From positions 124,001-188,000 of the forward strand of contig CALLPI010000004.1 of NCBI GenBank assembly GCA_938015595.1: a stretch of 64,000 nucleotides of DNA, given 5' to 3'. A program made the position numbers and the translations under genes. The notes under the pieces were generated by a model, which was not told where the DNA came from, did no database searches, and saw nothing but the letters and a program-made list of their open reading frames with translations. The number at the start of each line of letters is the position of its first letter. Position 1 is the stretch's first letter. This document shows, piece by piece, positions 42,935-52,200 of this stretch. This DNA is from an uncultured Saprospiraceae bacterium (lineage in GTDB: Bacteria; Bacteroidota; Bacteroidia; Chitinophagales; Saprospiraceae).

Positions 42935-44896
42935 TTATACTGCTCCAAACTGGAGCACCTCGTGTGGTACAGTATTGGTGGAGGGATGTCCGGTGGGTCT
43001 TGGTCCGATGAGCTTTTCAATGTCGGACTTCAGCAGGACTTCCTTTTCCAGCAGGGTGCGAGCCAGCAGTTCGAGTTCTTCGCGGCGTTCGCGCAGCAGG
43101 GCTTTGGCGCGCTCGAACTGCTCGTCCAGCAGGCGACGTACTTCTTCGTCAATCATAGCAGCAGTGGTTTCAGAGTACGGGCGCTGAAACTGATCTTGCG
43201 CCAGGCTGTAAAAAGATACTTGGCCTACGTTTTTATTCATGCCAAATACAGTGACCATGCTATAGGCCATACGCGTGACTTGGTCCAGATCGCTTTGGGC
43301 GCCAGTGGAAATCTTGCCAAACACGATACTCTCGGCAGCGCGTCCGCCGAAGGTCATACAAATGCGGTCGAGGATCTGCTCGGTGCGAGTGATGTACTCC
43401 TCCTTAGGGAGATACTGGGCATAGCCCAGCGTGCCAATACCGCGCGGTACAATGGTGACCTTGACCAGCGGGGAGGCGTGCTCCAGATACCAGCCACACA
43501 CGGCATGGCCGGCTTCGTGGTAGGCAATGATCTCTTTTTCTTCAGGCGAGATGATCTTGTTTTTCTTTTCCAGGCCACCGATGACGCGGTCGAGCGCGGA
43601 GTTGAAGTCGTCCATGTCCACGGCGCGCTTGTTGCGGCGGGCAGCAATGAGGGCGGCTTCGTTGCAGACGTTGGCAATATCGGCACCGGCAAATCCAGGG
43701 GTCATCTCTGCTAGTGCGGCTGCCGAGACTTCGTCGGCCAGCTTGATGGCTTTGAGATGTACCTTAAAAATGGATTCGCGGCCTTGTAGATCGGGCAGGT
43801 CAATGCCGATCTGGCGGTCAAAGCGGCCTGGGCGCATGAGTGCCTGGTCGAGAATATCGGGGCGGTTGGTAGCAGCCATGAGGATGACGCCTTTATCGGT
43901 GGGGAAGCCATCCATTTCTACCAGCAATTGGTTGAGAGTGTTCTCGCGTTCGTCGTTGCCTCCTTGGAAATTAGAGCGGCCTCTGGCGCGGCCAATAGCG
44001 TCAATTTCGTCAATGAATACGATACAGGGGGCTTTTTCACGTGCCTGGCGGAAGAGGTCGCGCACGCGGGAAGCACCCACTCCTACAAACATCTCCACAA
44101 AGTCGGAGCCGGAGATGGAGAAAAACGGCACGCCAGCTTCGCCAGCTACTGCTTTGGCCAGTAGGGTTTTGCCAGTGCCGGGCGCGCCAACCAACAGCAC
44201 GCCTTTGGGGATTTTTCCGCCCAAGGCAGTGTATTTCTTGGGGTTCTTGAGAAAGTCCACTACTTCCATTACCTCCTCTTTGGCCTCGTTAAGGCCGGCT
44301 ACGTCCTCAAAGGTGACATCCACTTTGGTATTTTGGTCAAAAAGGGTAGCTTTAGACTTGCCAATATTGAATATCTGGGCACCTGGGCCGCCTGGGCCGC
44401 CGGCTACCCGCCGCATGATGATGATCCAAAGCAGGAGCACCAAGCCTATGGGTATGAGCCAGCTGAGTACCGCTGGCCAGATGCTCGGCTCTGTGTAGTC
44501 GGGTATTATGCGCTCTTCTTGAGGGACATGGAGCGCATCTTGAATCTTGTCCAACTGAGAGATGAACTGGTCGGTGGGGCCGGTCTTCAGCCAGTAGTTG
44601 AAGCGGTTGTCGCTGCGGGTGCTTTTGGCTGCGTTTTCGTGGAAGGGGTCATTGAGCCGGTCCTTGTGTATAAAGACATAGGCCTCTCTCTTGTCTTCGG
44701 CAATCAGGATATGGGCTACATCGCCTCGCTCTATCATCTCCCGAAGTTGTACGATGGTGATGGGTTGCTTCTTGCCGTATCCTATGCCATGTAGGTTCAG
44801 CGCTAGCAGGGAAGCGATGATGATACCATATATCCAGAAAGAGTTGAGAAAGCCCATTCCTCCCGGTTTGTTGTCGTCACTCTGTTTTCTTTCCAT
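42935..44896 (-). CDS. ftsH: ATP-dependent zinc metalloprotease FtsH
   Basis: The 653-residue membrane protease has two N-terminal helices (about 17-37 and 140-161) around a periplasmic domain. Its AAA domain has Walker A GAPGTGKT (237-244), the substrate-threading [15 protein letters not shown] and [12 protein letters not shown]. The M41 protease domain has HEAGH (460-464) and the third zinc ligand in [10 protein letters not shown]. It degrades misfolded membrane proteins and short-lived regulators as a hexamer. It lies after rsfS on the same strand and ends in a terminator at 42838-42873. Confidence 0.97.
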   Translation of the reverse strand: MERKQSDDNKPGGMGFLNSFWIYGIIIASLLALNLHGIGYGKKQPITIVQLREMIERGDVAHILIAEDKREAYVFIHKDRLNDPFHENAAKSTRSDNRFNYWLKTGPTDQFISQLDKIQDALHVPQEERIIPDYTEPSIWPAVLSWLIPIGLVLLLWIIIMRRVAGGPGGPGAQIFNIGKSKATLFDQNTKVDVTFEDVAGLNEAKEEVMEVVDFLKNPKKYTALGGKIPKGVLLVGAPGTGKTLLAKAVAGEAGVPFFSISGSDFVEMFVGVGASRVRDLFRQAREKAPCIVFIDEIDAIGRARGRSNFQGGNDERENTLNQLLVEMDGFPTDKGVILMAATNRPDILDQALMRPGRFDRQIGIDLPDLQGRESIFKVHLKAIKLADEVSAAALAEMTPGFAGADIANVCNEAALIAARRNKRAVDMDDFNSALDRVIGGLEKKNKIISPEEKEIIAYHEAGHAVCGWYLEHASPLVKVTIVPRGIGTLGYAQYLPKEEYITRTEQILDRICMTFGGRAAESIVFGKISTGAQSDLDQVTRMAYSMVTVFGMNKNVGQVSFYSLAQDQFQRPYSETTAAMIDEEVRRLLDEQFERAKALLRERREELELLARTLLEKEVLLKSDIEKLIGPRPTGHPSTNTVPHEVLQFGAV

Positions 44897-44982
44897 GTAA
44901 CTCAGTAGTTCTACTAAAAGGCGATATTATAAGGATAAACGCGCAGGATGGGATTTCGTTGCTGCGCCTAACTTGTCAAGCA

Positions 44983-45378
44983 CTATAAACTATCGTATTC
45001 GGTAAAAGTTGCATCGCTCCATAGGTCTTCCAGGTCATAAAATGCGCGAGTTTCGCGGTAGAACACATGTACCACGGTGTTATAGTAGTCAATACATATC
45101 CATCGGGCTACACGTTCTCCCTCTTTAGATTTGGAGGCTGGGCGTATTTTGCCTTCGGTTTTCACGCGGCGTTCCACGTTGTCGGCTATGGCGCGCACCT
45201 GGGTGTTGGAATCTCCCTCGCAGATGATGAAGAAATCGGCAGGGGCGTCGGGCAGGCGGCGCAGGTCTAGTTTTATAATGCGCTTGCCTTTGATGTCCTG
45301 GATGCTGTCAATGATAAGGTCATTGAGGGCTTCGGTAGTGAGGGCCGGGCGGGCGGCAAGATTGATTTGTGACTCCAA
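44983..45378 (-). CDS. rsfS: Ribosomal silencing factor
   Basis: The 131-residue RsfS/Iojap protein binds ribosomal protein L14 and blocks subunit joining when nutrients are scarce. It has DIKGKRIIKLDLRRLPDAPADFFIICEGDSNTQVRAI, and SKEGERVARWICIDYYNTVVHVF near residue 85. Length is normal. It lies 86 bases upstream of ftsH on the same strand and is divergent from birA; the rsfS-ftsH order with birA facing away is common in Bacteroidota. Confidence 0.94.
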   Translation of the reverse strand: MESQINLAARPALTTEALNDLIIDSIQDIKGKRIIKLDLRRLPDAPADFFIICEGDSNTQVRAIADNVERRVKTEGKIRPASKSKEGERVARWICIDYYNTVVHVFYRETRAFYDLEDLWSDATFTEYDSL

Positions 45379-45391
45379 GCAGTGATTTTGT

Positions 45392-45399
45392 TAGTTTTG
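45392..45399 (+). promoter_or_regulatory. Predicted -7 promoter element of birA
   Basis: TAGTTTTG fits TAnnTTTG, 45 bases before the TTG start of birA. Confidence 0.5.
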
Positions 45400-45444
45400 C
45401 AAAAAATTTCCGTATGGGCTACAAAATAGAAAAATTTTCTTCAA

Positions 45445-46209
45445 TTGCGCAATAGGAACACCTCACTGATTGGAAAAGTTCTCTTAGAGTTCGACACTTT
45501 GACCTCTACCAACGCCTATGCCCAGGCACTTCTGGCCGAGGGAGGCATTGAAGAAGGTACGGTGATATCAGCCGAGTATCAAACGCGCGGCGTCGGGCAG
45601 GCGGGCACCTCGTGGGAGGGCGAGCCCAGGCAAAACCTGCTGCTCAGCGTTATTTTATACCCGACGTTTCTGGAGGCGTCAGCACATTTTCTGCTCAATC
45701 AGACCGTGGCTCTGGCTGTGAGTGACTTACTGTGCGCGCATAGCAGCCACCCTGTGGCCATCAAATGGCCCAACGATGTGTACCTTTGCCAGGGCAAAGC
45801 TGCTGGTATTTTGCTGCAAACCAGCCTGCGCGGCAGCTATTTTCAGCATGCTGTCGTCGGCATCGGCATCAATGTAAACCAAACGTACTTTGCGGCGCAT
45901 TTGCCCAACCCTGTTTCGCTGGCCTTGTGCGAAGGCAAGACGTTTGACTTGGCTTCTCTGTGCCGGGAGCTGTGTTTGTGGTTGGATGCACGCTATCAGC
46001 AACTGCGGGAAGGCCAAGTGGAACGCATTCAGAAGGACTACCTTCAACGCTTGTATCGTCTGCATACCCGGAGTGGGTTTGTGCGGCCTGACGGCCAATG
46101 CTTTGAGGGCGTCATTACGGGGGTGGCCACCGATGGCCGTCTTAAAATACGCCACGACAATGGCGCCGAGGAGCTTTTTGCGCTCAAGGAAATCATCTAC
46201 AAAACCTAA
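45445..46209 (+). CDS. birA: Biotin--[acetyl-CoA-carboxylase] ligase (monofunctional)
   Basis: The 254-residue enzyme attaches biotin to carboxylase subunits. It has LTSTNAYAQ, TRGVGQAGTSWEGEPRQNLLLSV (the biotinyl-AMP loop), KWPNDVYLCQGKAAGIL, and VVGIGINVNQ. There is no N-terminal DNA-binding domain, so it is not a repressor. The start is TTG at 45445. An ATG at 45413 opens a frame that stops at the same place, so it cannot be used. Confidence 0.93.
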   Translation: MRNRNTSLIGKVLLEFDTLTSTNAYAQALLAEGGIEEGTVISAEYQTRGVGQAGTSWEGEPRQNLLLSVILYPTFLEASAHFLLNQTVALAVSDLLCAHSSHPVAIKWPNDVYLCQGKAAGILLQTSLRGSYFQHAVVGIGINVNQTYFAAHLPNPVSLALCEGKTFDLASLCRELCLWLDARYQQLREGQVERIQKDYLQRLYRLHTRSGFVRPDGQCFEGVITGVATDGRLKIRHDNGAEELFALKEIIYKT

Positions 46210-46224
46210 AATAAAGATTTTCAT

Positions 46225-47520
46225 ATGCAAAGTGCCACTGCTGCGCTGAACAACCCGCGCGCTATCAACGCCTGGGCTTTTTTTGATTGGGCCAACTCTG
46301 CCTTTGCGCTGGTCATCACAGCGGCTATTTTTCCGGCATACTTTACCTCTGTTACCGACGACCAGGTGCGCGTATTGGGCATCAGCATGTCCAATAGTTC
46401 GCTGTACGCGTATGCGGTATCGGTTTCATATTTGCTCATTGCGGCATGCTCACCCATTCTGTCGGGCATAGCCGACTACGGCGGTCGGCGCATGTTTTTC
46501 CTGCGCTTTTTCACTGTTTTGGGATCGGTGGGGTGCCTTTCGCTATATTTGTTCAAAGACATGTCCTCCCTGGCTATCGGGGTTATTGGCTTCATTGTGG
46601 CTATGATCGGCTTTGCTGGCGGGCTGGTGTTTTACAATTCTTTCCTGCCACAGATCGTCACCGAAGACCGCTACGATACGGTGAGTGCCAAGGGGTTTTC
46701 GTATGGGTATGTGGGCAGTGTGTTGCTATTGGTGGTCAACCTGGGCGTCATTCTGAATGCAGAGAAGTTGGGCTTTGCCAATCAGGGCGTGGCCACACGG
46801 CTAGCGTTTGTAATAGTGGGGCTATGGTGGATAGGCTTTGCTCAAATTCCCTTTCGGCGCCTGCCCGCTGATCCCAAAGACCGCCCTCGTGCCAAATTGC
46901 TGACGCGCGGCTTCCGAGAGCTGGTACAAGTGGCGCGTACGGTGGCGGTTTCGCGCAATATCTTACTGTTTCTGGCAGCTTTTTTTTGTTATAGTGCTGG
47001 GGTGCAAACGGTGCTATTCCTGGCAGCGGTGTTTGCCGAGCAGGAGTTGGCTTTTGGCACCACGCAACTTATTCTTATCATCCTCATTTTGCAACTGGTG
47101 GCAGTGGTAGGGGCTTATTTGTTTGCGTTGGTATCGAAGTGGCGGGGCAATAAATTCTCCCTCATGTTCATGCTGCTGATCTGGACAGTCATTTGCTTTG
47201 CGGCTTACGTGGTGCATACCCAACTCCAGTTCTACCTCCTGGCCTCTGCGGTGGGCATGGTCATGGGGGGCATCCAGTCGCTATCGCGCTCTACCTATTC
47301 CAAGCTGATACCGGAGGGTACGCAAGACACGGCATCGTTTTTCAGTTTTTATGATGTGCTAGAAAAAGTGGCCATTGTGTTGGGAACCTTCGGCTTCGGT
47401 TTCATAGAGCAACTTACAGGTAGTATGCGCTCCAGCGTGTTGCTATTGGGTAGTTTTTTTGTGCTGGGTATGCTCATTCTGTCACAGGCGCGCATACAGC
47501 ATTCGGCCCCAGCAGTATGA
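46225..47520 (+). CDS. MFS transporter, UMF1/Atg22-like
   Basis: The 431-residue protein has about 12 hydrophobic helices. It starts NNPRAINAWAFFDWANSAFALVITAA, the hallmark of the Atg22/UMF1 branch of the major facilitator superfamily, and has an MFS loop around SPILSGIADYGGRRM. The substrate is unknown in bacteria; the yeast member exports vacuolar amino acids. It starts 15 bases after birA and may share its transcript. Confidence 0.9.
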   Translation: MQSATAALNNPRAINAWAFFDWANSAFALVITAAIFPAYFTSVTDDQVRVLGISMSNSSLYAYAVSVSYLLIAACSPILSGIADYGGRRMFFLRFFTVLGSVGCLSLYLFKDMSSLAIGVIGFIVAMIGFAGGLVFYNSFLPQIVTEDRYDTVSAKGFSYGYVGSVLLLVVNLGVILNAEKLGFANQGVATRLAFVIVGLWWIGFAQIPFRRLPADPKDRPRAKLLTRGFRELVQVARTVAVSRNILLFLAAFFCYSAGVQTVLFLAAVFAEQELAFGTTQLILIILILQLVAVVGAYLFALVSKWRGNKFSLMFMLLIWTVICFAAYVVHTQLQFYLLASAVGMVMGGIQSLSRSTYSKLIPEGTQDTASFFSFYDVLEKVAIVLGTFGFGFIEQLTGSMRSSVLLLGSFFVLGMLILSQARIQHSAPAV

Positions 47521-47571
47521 AACCATGCGCTAGGCAGTTTGTTGATACAATAAATGTGTTGTGTTTTGCGC

Positions 47572-47579
47572 TAATTTTG
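47572..47579 (+). promoter_or_regulatory. Predicted -7 promoter element of the TlpA-type gene
   Basis: TAATTTTG fits TAnnTTTG and leaves a leader of about 20 bases. It would head the thioredoxin/SixA/DUF4296 set. Confidence 0.52.
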
Positions 47580-47604
47580 CCATACAAAAAACCTCGTACA
47601 TCAA

Positions 47605-49032
47605 ATGGGAAAATGGTTTTACCTCGCGCTGTTCCTAACTATAGGTTGGGTGTTGAATGCTGCCGATGGGCATCGCATCAAGGTCAAAATTGAAGGCTAC
47701 GACCAACAAGAACTCTTCTTAGCCTATTACTATGGCGACAAGCAATACGTGCTAGATACAGCCCGCCTGAGCCATGATGGGTTCTTTCACTTTGCCGGCG
47801 AAAAACCCCTACCTGGCGGTGTGTATCTCATCGTGCTGGCGCCCAACAACACGTATTTTCAGGTCATTGTGGAGCCGGAAGAGCAATTTTTCAGTGTGTT
47901 TGCCAAGCGGGAGAATCCTTCGGAGAACGTGCGCTTTGAAAAATCGCCGGCCAACGACCTGTTTTACGGCTATCTGAGCTATCTGATGAAAAAGCGCCCA
48001 GAAGCTGATACCCTGCGCGCTCAGATAGAACGCGAGTCCAATACCAAGAAAAAGGAAAAACTGGAAGCCCAACTCAACAAGCTCAATGACGAAGTACTGG
48101 CCTACCAGAAAAAGTTCGTAGCCGACAACCCCAAAAGCCTCACGGCAGCCCTCGTCAAAGCCGGCCTACCGATGGAGTACCCCGAATTCTCCGGCGATGA
48201 GGAAGCCGTACAGTTAGCCAAGTGGCGCTACACCAAGGCGCACTTCTTCGACAATATGAATCTGGCCGACCCCCGCTTGCTGCGTACGCCCTTCCTCTTT
48301 GAACGAGTGGACTACTTCATCAATAAACTGCAAATACAACACCCGGACACCCTGGCTCTGGCCATTGACGAAGTACTGGAGCGCATGCGCCCTGCCGAGG
48401 AAACCTTCAAGTACTACCTCATCCACTTCCTCAACTTCTACGCCCGCTCCAACATTGTGGGTATGGATGCCGTTTATGTACACCTGGCCGACAAGTACTA
48501 TGCTACCGGCCAGGCGCCCTGGATCAGCGAGGAGCAACTCAAAAAAATAGCCGAAAATGCCGCCGAATTGCGCCCACTGCTCATTGGCAAGATAGCCCCT
48601 AACATCACCCTGCAGGACCGAAGCGGGCACACGGTATCACTGCACGGCATTGACGCCGAGTATATCGTGCTCTACTTCTGGCGCTACGACTGCGGCCACT
48701 GCAAGAAGACCTTGCCAGATATGAAGGCCTTCTACGATAAGTTCAAAAACAGAGGGGTCAAGATCGTTTCTATTTGCGTAAAGTTCACTGACGAAGTGCC
48801 TGACTGCTGGAAGTACGTGGATGAAAACGAAATGGGCGAGTGGCTCAACCTAGTGGACCCCTACCACCGCTCGCGCTTTGCCACCATTTATAGCATCAAG
48901 ACTACGCCTCAGATTTATGTGCTGGACAGAAAGAAAGAAATCCTAACCAAGCGCATCGGCGCCGAGCAACTGGAGGAGGTCATGGATCGCATACTTGAAA
49001 TGAAACAAAAGGAAAAACAGCAAGGCGGATGA
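47605..49032 (+). CDS. Secreted TlpA/ResA-type thioredoxin with N-terminal DUF4369-like domain
   Basis: The 475-residue protein has a weak signal peptide (MGKWFYLALFLTIGWVLNAADG). An N-terminal DUF4369-like beta domain (about 25-110) is followed by a long helical middle (about 120-330), and a thioredoxin fold from about 330 carries the redox motif RYDCGHCKKTLPDM and a cis-Pro loop in SIKTTPQIYVLD. It should reduce or oxidise disulfides outside the cytoplasm, as in cytochrome c maturation or sulfur relay, but the target is unknown. It overlaps the SixA-like gene by 4 bases. Confidence 0.9.
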   Translation: MGKWFYLALFLTIGWVLNAADGHRIKVKIEGYDQQELFLAYYYGDKQYVLDTARLSHDGFFHFAGEKPLPGGVYLIVLAPNNTYFQVIVEPEEQFFSVFAKRENPSENVRFEKSPANDLFYGYLSYLMKKRPEADTLRAQIERESNTKKKEKLEAQLNKLNDEVLAYQKKFVADNPKSLTAALVKAGLPMEYPEFSGDEEAVQLAKWRYTKAHFFDNMNLADPRLLRTPFLFERVDYFINKLQIQHPDTLALAIDEVLERMRPAEETFKYYLIHFLNFYARSNIVGMDAVYVHLADKYYATGQAPWISEEQLKKIAENAAELRPLLIGKIAPNITLQDRSGHTVSLHGIDAEYIVLYFWRYDCGHCKKTLPDMKAFYDKFKNRGVKIVSICVKFTDEVPDCWKYVDENEMGEWLNLVDPYHRSRFATIYSIKTTPQIYVLDRKKEILTKRIGAEQLEEVMDRILEMKQKEKQQGG

Positions 49033-49526
49033 AAACAGTTTACTTTGTGCGGCACGCCAAGTCGAGTTGGGACTACCCCGGCATGCGCGACATAGAGCGC
49101 CCCCTCAACGAGCGCGGCCTGCGCGATGCCCCCTTCATGGCGCAACTGCTAGCCAGCAAGGGTGTAAAGCTAGACAAGATCATTTCCAGTCCTGCCAATC
49201 GTGCCTATACCACCGCTACTTTTTTTGCTTCTTCTTTCCAGATACCTATATCGGACATCATTGTCTATCCCGACATCTACGAGGCCTGGCCCGAGCAAAT
49301 CATGCGCATTGTGCACCAACTGCCCAACGAGTGGGCTACTGTGGCCATATTCGGGCATAATCCAACCTTCACAGCCATTGCTAATATGTTTGCCGACGAA
49401 CCGATCTCCAATTTGCCTACCTGTGGGGTGGTACAAGTAGAGGCGCCTGTAGCTCACTGGCTCGATTTTCAGAAACACGCCAGCCCGAAAGTCACTTACT
49501 ACTTCCCTAAGCAATATCTGCCTTGA
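49029..49526 (+). CDS. SixA-like histidine phosphatase
   Basis: The 165-residue protein has the phosphohistidine catalytic motif VYFVRHAKSSWDYPG (RHA, His near 9), with an LNERGLRDAP loop, a second Arg in SSPANRAYTTAT, and the second His in IFGHNPTFTAI. SixA proteins remove phosphate from histidine in phosphotransfer domains. No signal peptide, so cytosolic. Its ATG overlaps the stop of the thioredoxin gene, so the two are translationally coupled. Confidence 0.9.
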   Translation: MKTVYFVRHAKSSWDYPGMRDIERPLNERGLRDAPFMAQLLASKGVKLDKIISSPANRAYTTATFFASSFQIPISDIIVYPDIYEAWPEQIMRIVHQLPNEWATVAIFGHNPTFTAIANMFADEPISNLPTCGVVQVEAPVAHWLDFQKHASPKVTYYFPKQYLP

Positions 49527-49564
49527 TAGCACAGTGCTCGTTGGAAAGATTCAACATCAAAAAA

Positions 49565-49978
49565 ATGGTAAAATCGCGTTTGGCAATACGAGTTAGAGGC
49601 GCCAACCCATGGCTGGCTCTTGTGCGGGGCAGCACCTTTTCTGCTTTTTACTTTTTGTTTTTTGCTGCTCTTGCCATGACTTGCCAGCGCGCTGAGCCGC
49701 TACCTGTACCCGACGACACCCTAGCCAAAGTACTCGCCGATGTGCATGTGGCGGAAGCTGCTGTGCAAAACCTCTCCGGCACATATAAAGATAGCCTCAA
49801 GAGCGCATTCATTGCCCAGGCTTGCAGTATACGCCAAATTAAGCTGACCGACCTGTACAAAAGTGTGGATATGCTGGTGCAACAGCCAGACAGGATGGAA
49901 AAAGTATACAAGCGCGTAGAAAAACGGCTGGAGGCACTGGGTAAAGCTCAAAAAAGCAACCCTGCACTCGAAAAATAG
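49565..49978 (+). CDS. DUF4296 lipoprotein
   Basis: The protein (137 residues from the ATG at 49565; a TTG at 49523 is an alternative) has a hydrophobic segment ending AALAMTCQ, a lipobox-like site. The conserved DUF4296 pattern follows: PVPDDTLAKVLADVHVAEAAVQNLSG, then a Tyr/Asp-rich helix. A fairly long basic N-terminus (MVKSRLAIRVRGANPW) precedes the hydrophobic part. The family is Bacteroidota-specific with unknown function. Confidence 0.78.
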   Translation: MVKSRLAIRVRGANPWLALVRGSTFSAFYFLFFAALAMTCQRAEPLPVPDDTLAKVLADVHVAEAAVQNLSGTYKDSLKSAFIAQACSIRQIKLTDLYKSVDMLVQQPDRMEKVYKRVEKRLEALGKAQKSNPALEK

Positions 49979-50005
49979 AGTTAACAATAATTTAAACTCT
50001 TGCCT

Positions 50006-50038
50006 TTGCCAATTTGGCACACCAGGGCTTTAACTTTG
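50006..50038 (+). promoter_or_regulatory. Promoter of the two-component pair
   Basis: TTG (50006-50008), 22 bases, then TAACTTTG (50031-50038). The response regulator starts 21 bases after. Confidence 0.6.
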
Positions 50039-50059
50039 CCTTAACAATTATTACCCTTT

Positions 50060-50746
50060 ATGGATGCCTACAAAATCCTTCTGGTGGATGACGAACCAGA
50101 CATCCTGGCCTTTCTCAAGTACAACCTCCAAAAAGAAGGATGCGAAGTCTTCACTGCTAACGACGGCGCCGAAGGGCTTAAGCTGGCCGAACAACTACGA
50201 CCTCACCTAGTTATCCTGGACATTATGATGCCCAAAATGGACGGCGTGGAAGTGTGCCGCCAACTGCGCAACAACCCCGATACCAGCCACATCCTCATCG
50301 CTTTTCTCACCGCCCGCGATGAAGACTACTCCCAGATTGCCGCGCTAGACATAGGCGGCGACGACTACATCACCAAGCCCATACGCCCGCGTGTATTCGT
50401 TAGCCGTATCAAGGCCTTGCTGCGCCGGCTAGACCGCTCGGAAACCACCGAACAAGAAGAAACCACCATTGAAGTAGCTGATCTGGTCATTGACAAAGAG
50501 CGCATCACTGTGCTGCGCGGCGAGGAAGAAATTGAACTGGCCAAAAAAGAATTTGAACTGCTCTCCCTACTAGCCTCCAAGCCTGGCAAGGTGTTCACCC
50601 GCGAAGAAATATTCAACAAAGTGTGGGGTACAGACGTAATAGTAGGCAACCGTACTATTGATGTACACATCCGAAAGCTACGCGAAAAAATCGGCGACAA
50701 TTATATCAAAACCATCAAAGGTATCGGCTATAAATTCGAGTTTTGA
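50060..50746 (+). CDS. Response regulator, OmpR/PhoB type
   Basis: The 228-residue protein has a receiver domain (LLVDDEPD, phosphoacceptor Asp54 in VILDIMMPKMDG, conserved Thr in FLTARDED, and Lys in YITKPIRP) and a C-terminal winged helix (about 135-228, GEEEIELAKKEFELLSLL, GNRTIDVHIRKLREKIGDN). It binds DNA when phosphorylated by its partner kinase encoded next door, overlapping by one base. Bacteroidota relatives are RprY- or PhoB-like. Regulated genes are unknown. Confidence 0.93.
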   Translation: MDAYKILLVDDEPDILAFLKYNLQKEGCEVFTANDGAEGLKLAEQLRPHLVILDIMMPKMDGVEVCRQLRNNPDTSHILIAFLTARDEDYSQIAALDIGGDDYITKPIRPRVFVSRIKALLRRLDRSETTEQEETTIEVADLVIDKERITVLRGEEEIELAKKEFELLSLLASKPGKVFTREEIFNKVWGTDVIVGNRTIDVHIRKLREKIGDNYIKTIKGIGYKFEF

Positions 50747-51795
50747 TGCTTAAAAACCCGACTCCTAAGGACATCGGGCTGCTGGCTTCCGCGGCAGTCA
50801 CTCTGTTGGCCGCCTCCACGCTGGCGCTTTTTTACTTTAGCATTGGCCGAATACCCGTTTGGTTGAGTATTTCGCTAGCTGTGGCCTTTATTTTCATTGT
50901 CACTTACTTCATTACCAGCTACTACCTCAAGATTTACATCTATCGCAAGATCAAGGTCATATACAAAATCATTCGCCGGCAAAAAATGACGCCCAAGGAG
51001 AAGGGTATTGACTTGGATATGAGCCGGCCCTTGCTCGACGACGTAGCCCAGGAGGTAGAGGCCTGGGCCGATGTGCAGCAGAAAGAACTGGACAAATACC
51101 GCTCCTGGGCCGAGTATCGCCGCCGCTTTGTAGGCGACATATCCCACGAACTAAAAACCCCTATCTTCAACATCCAGGGCTTCATCCATACTCTGCTCGA
51201 CGGCGCACTAGAAGACCCACAGGTAAACCGCCCCTACCTGGAGCGCGCAGCCAAAAACCTGGACCGCCTCACCACTATTGTAGAAGACCTGGAGGCCATC
51301 TCCAAGTACGAATCAGGTGAATTGGTACTGGACATGCAGGCCTTTGACCTGCGCAAACTCGCCGAGGAAGTTTTTGAAGATCTCGAGTTCAAAGCGGCTC
51401 GCAAGAACATCAAGCTGGAGTTTAAGGAAGGGCTGGGCTCCTCCTGCCGCGTGCGTGCCGATCGCGAAAGCATACGTCACGTGCTGATGAACCTGGTAAG
51501 CAACTCTATCAAATACGGCAACATAAACGGCCGCACTAAAATAGGCTACTACGACATGGACCGTCAAGTACTTATTGAAGTTGCCGACAACGGCATAGGT
51601 ATTCCTGCCGACAAACTCAAGCATGTGTTCGACCGTTTTTACCGAGTGGACGAAAGCCGCTCGCGCGACCAAGGCGGCTCAGGCTTGGGCTTGGCCATCG
51701 TAAAACATATTGTAGAGGCCCATCATCAAACTATCACCGTGCGCAGCACACCTAATTTGGGAAGCACCTTTGGTTTCACGCTGGAAAAAGCCTGA
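50746..51795 (+). CDS. Sensor histidine kinase, PhoR-like
   Basis: The 349-residue membrane kinase has two N-terminal helices (about 9-30 and 36-58) with almost no periplasmic loop. Its DHp domain has the phosphorylated His134 in GDISHELKTPIF, and its ATPase domain has an N box VLMNLVSNSIKYGN, G1 ADNGIGIPADKLKHVFDRF, and G2 GSGLGLAIVKHI. There is no HAMP or PAS domain. The nearly absent sensor loop suggests it senses the membrane or a partner protein (inferred). The ATG overlaps the regulator's stop (TGATG). Confidence 0.93.
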   Translation: MLKNPTPKDIGLLASAAVTLLAASTLALFYFSIGRIPVWLSISLAVAFIFIVTYFITSYYLKIYIYRKIKVIYKIIRRQKMTPKEKGIDLDMSRPLLDDVAQEVEAWADVQQKELDKYRSWAEYRRRFVGDISHELKTPIFNIQGFIHTLLDGALEDPQVNRPYLERAAKNLDRLTTIVEDLEAISKYESGELVLDMQAFDLRKLAEEVFEDLEFKAARKNIKLEFKEGLGSSCRVRADRESIRHVLMNLVSNSIKYGNINGRTKIGYYDMDRQVLIEVADNGIGIPADKLKHVFDRFYRVDESRSRDQGGSGLGLAIVKHIVEAHHQTITVRSTPNLGSTFGFTLEKA

Positions 51796-52200
51796 GCAAG
51801 CGCATTCAAAAACTGTAAAAATGTAACAGTGGCAGGATGGAACTCGCCGAACAGGTGCCCTGCCTCCCACTTTTGACGCTAGGCAGCCGCAGATTTTTTA
51901 ATGATTCATTTATGACATGTGTGCTTGCAGTTACTTTTGTATAAAAACAGCAGATAGCAACAACCCAGCGGGGCTACAACCCTGTCCAATACCTCGCGCA
52001 AGCGTGTCGGCCATAGCAGATTAGCGCCCACACAACTGGCCTGTATTCCAGGTATTCGTCGCAACTTACATCACTGGAGCTACGGGGCTGAGCCCTCCTA
52101 TTGCCAAGCCACCGTAACGAATAGCCCAACAGAAAAACCGCGTCATAAAATCAAAAACCCCCTACCTTTGCACCCTCGTTAGATCAATACTGTTAGACCA
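51796..52200. other. 405-base spacer before topA; possible small RNA
   Basis: No gene found. TACTTTTG at 51932-51939 is a good -7 element with nothing to drive but the following sequence. From about 51946 the bases hold small inverted repeats, such as CTGG...CCAG near 52035-52052 and GGGCTGAGCCC near 52085-52095. Together with the topA promoter at the end this could be a structured RNA, but it does not match tmRNA, RNase P or SRP RNA motifs that I know. Confidence 0.35.
52163..52170 (+). promoter_or_regulatory. Predicted -7 promoter element of topA
   Basis: TACCTTTG fits TAnnTTTG, 30 bases before the topA ATG. Confidence 0.6.
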
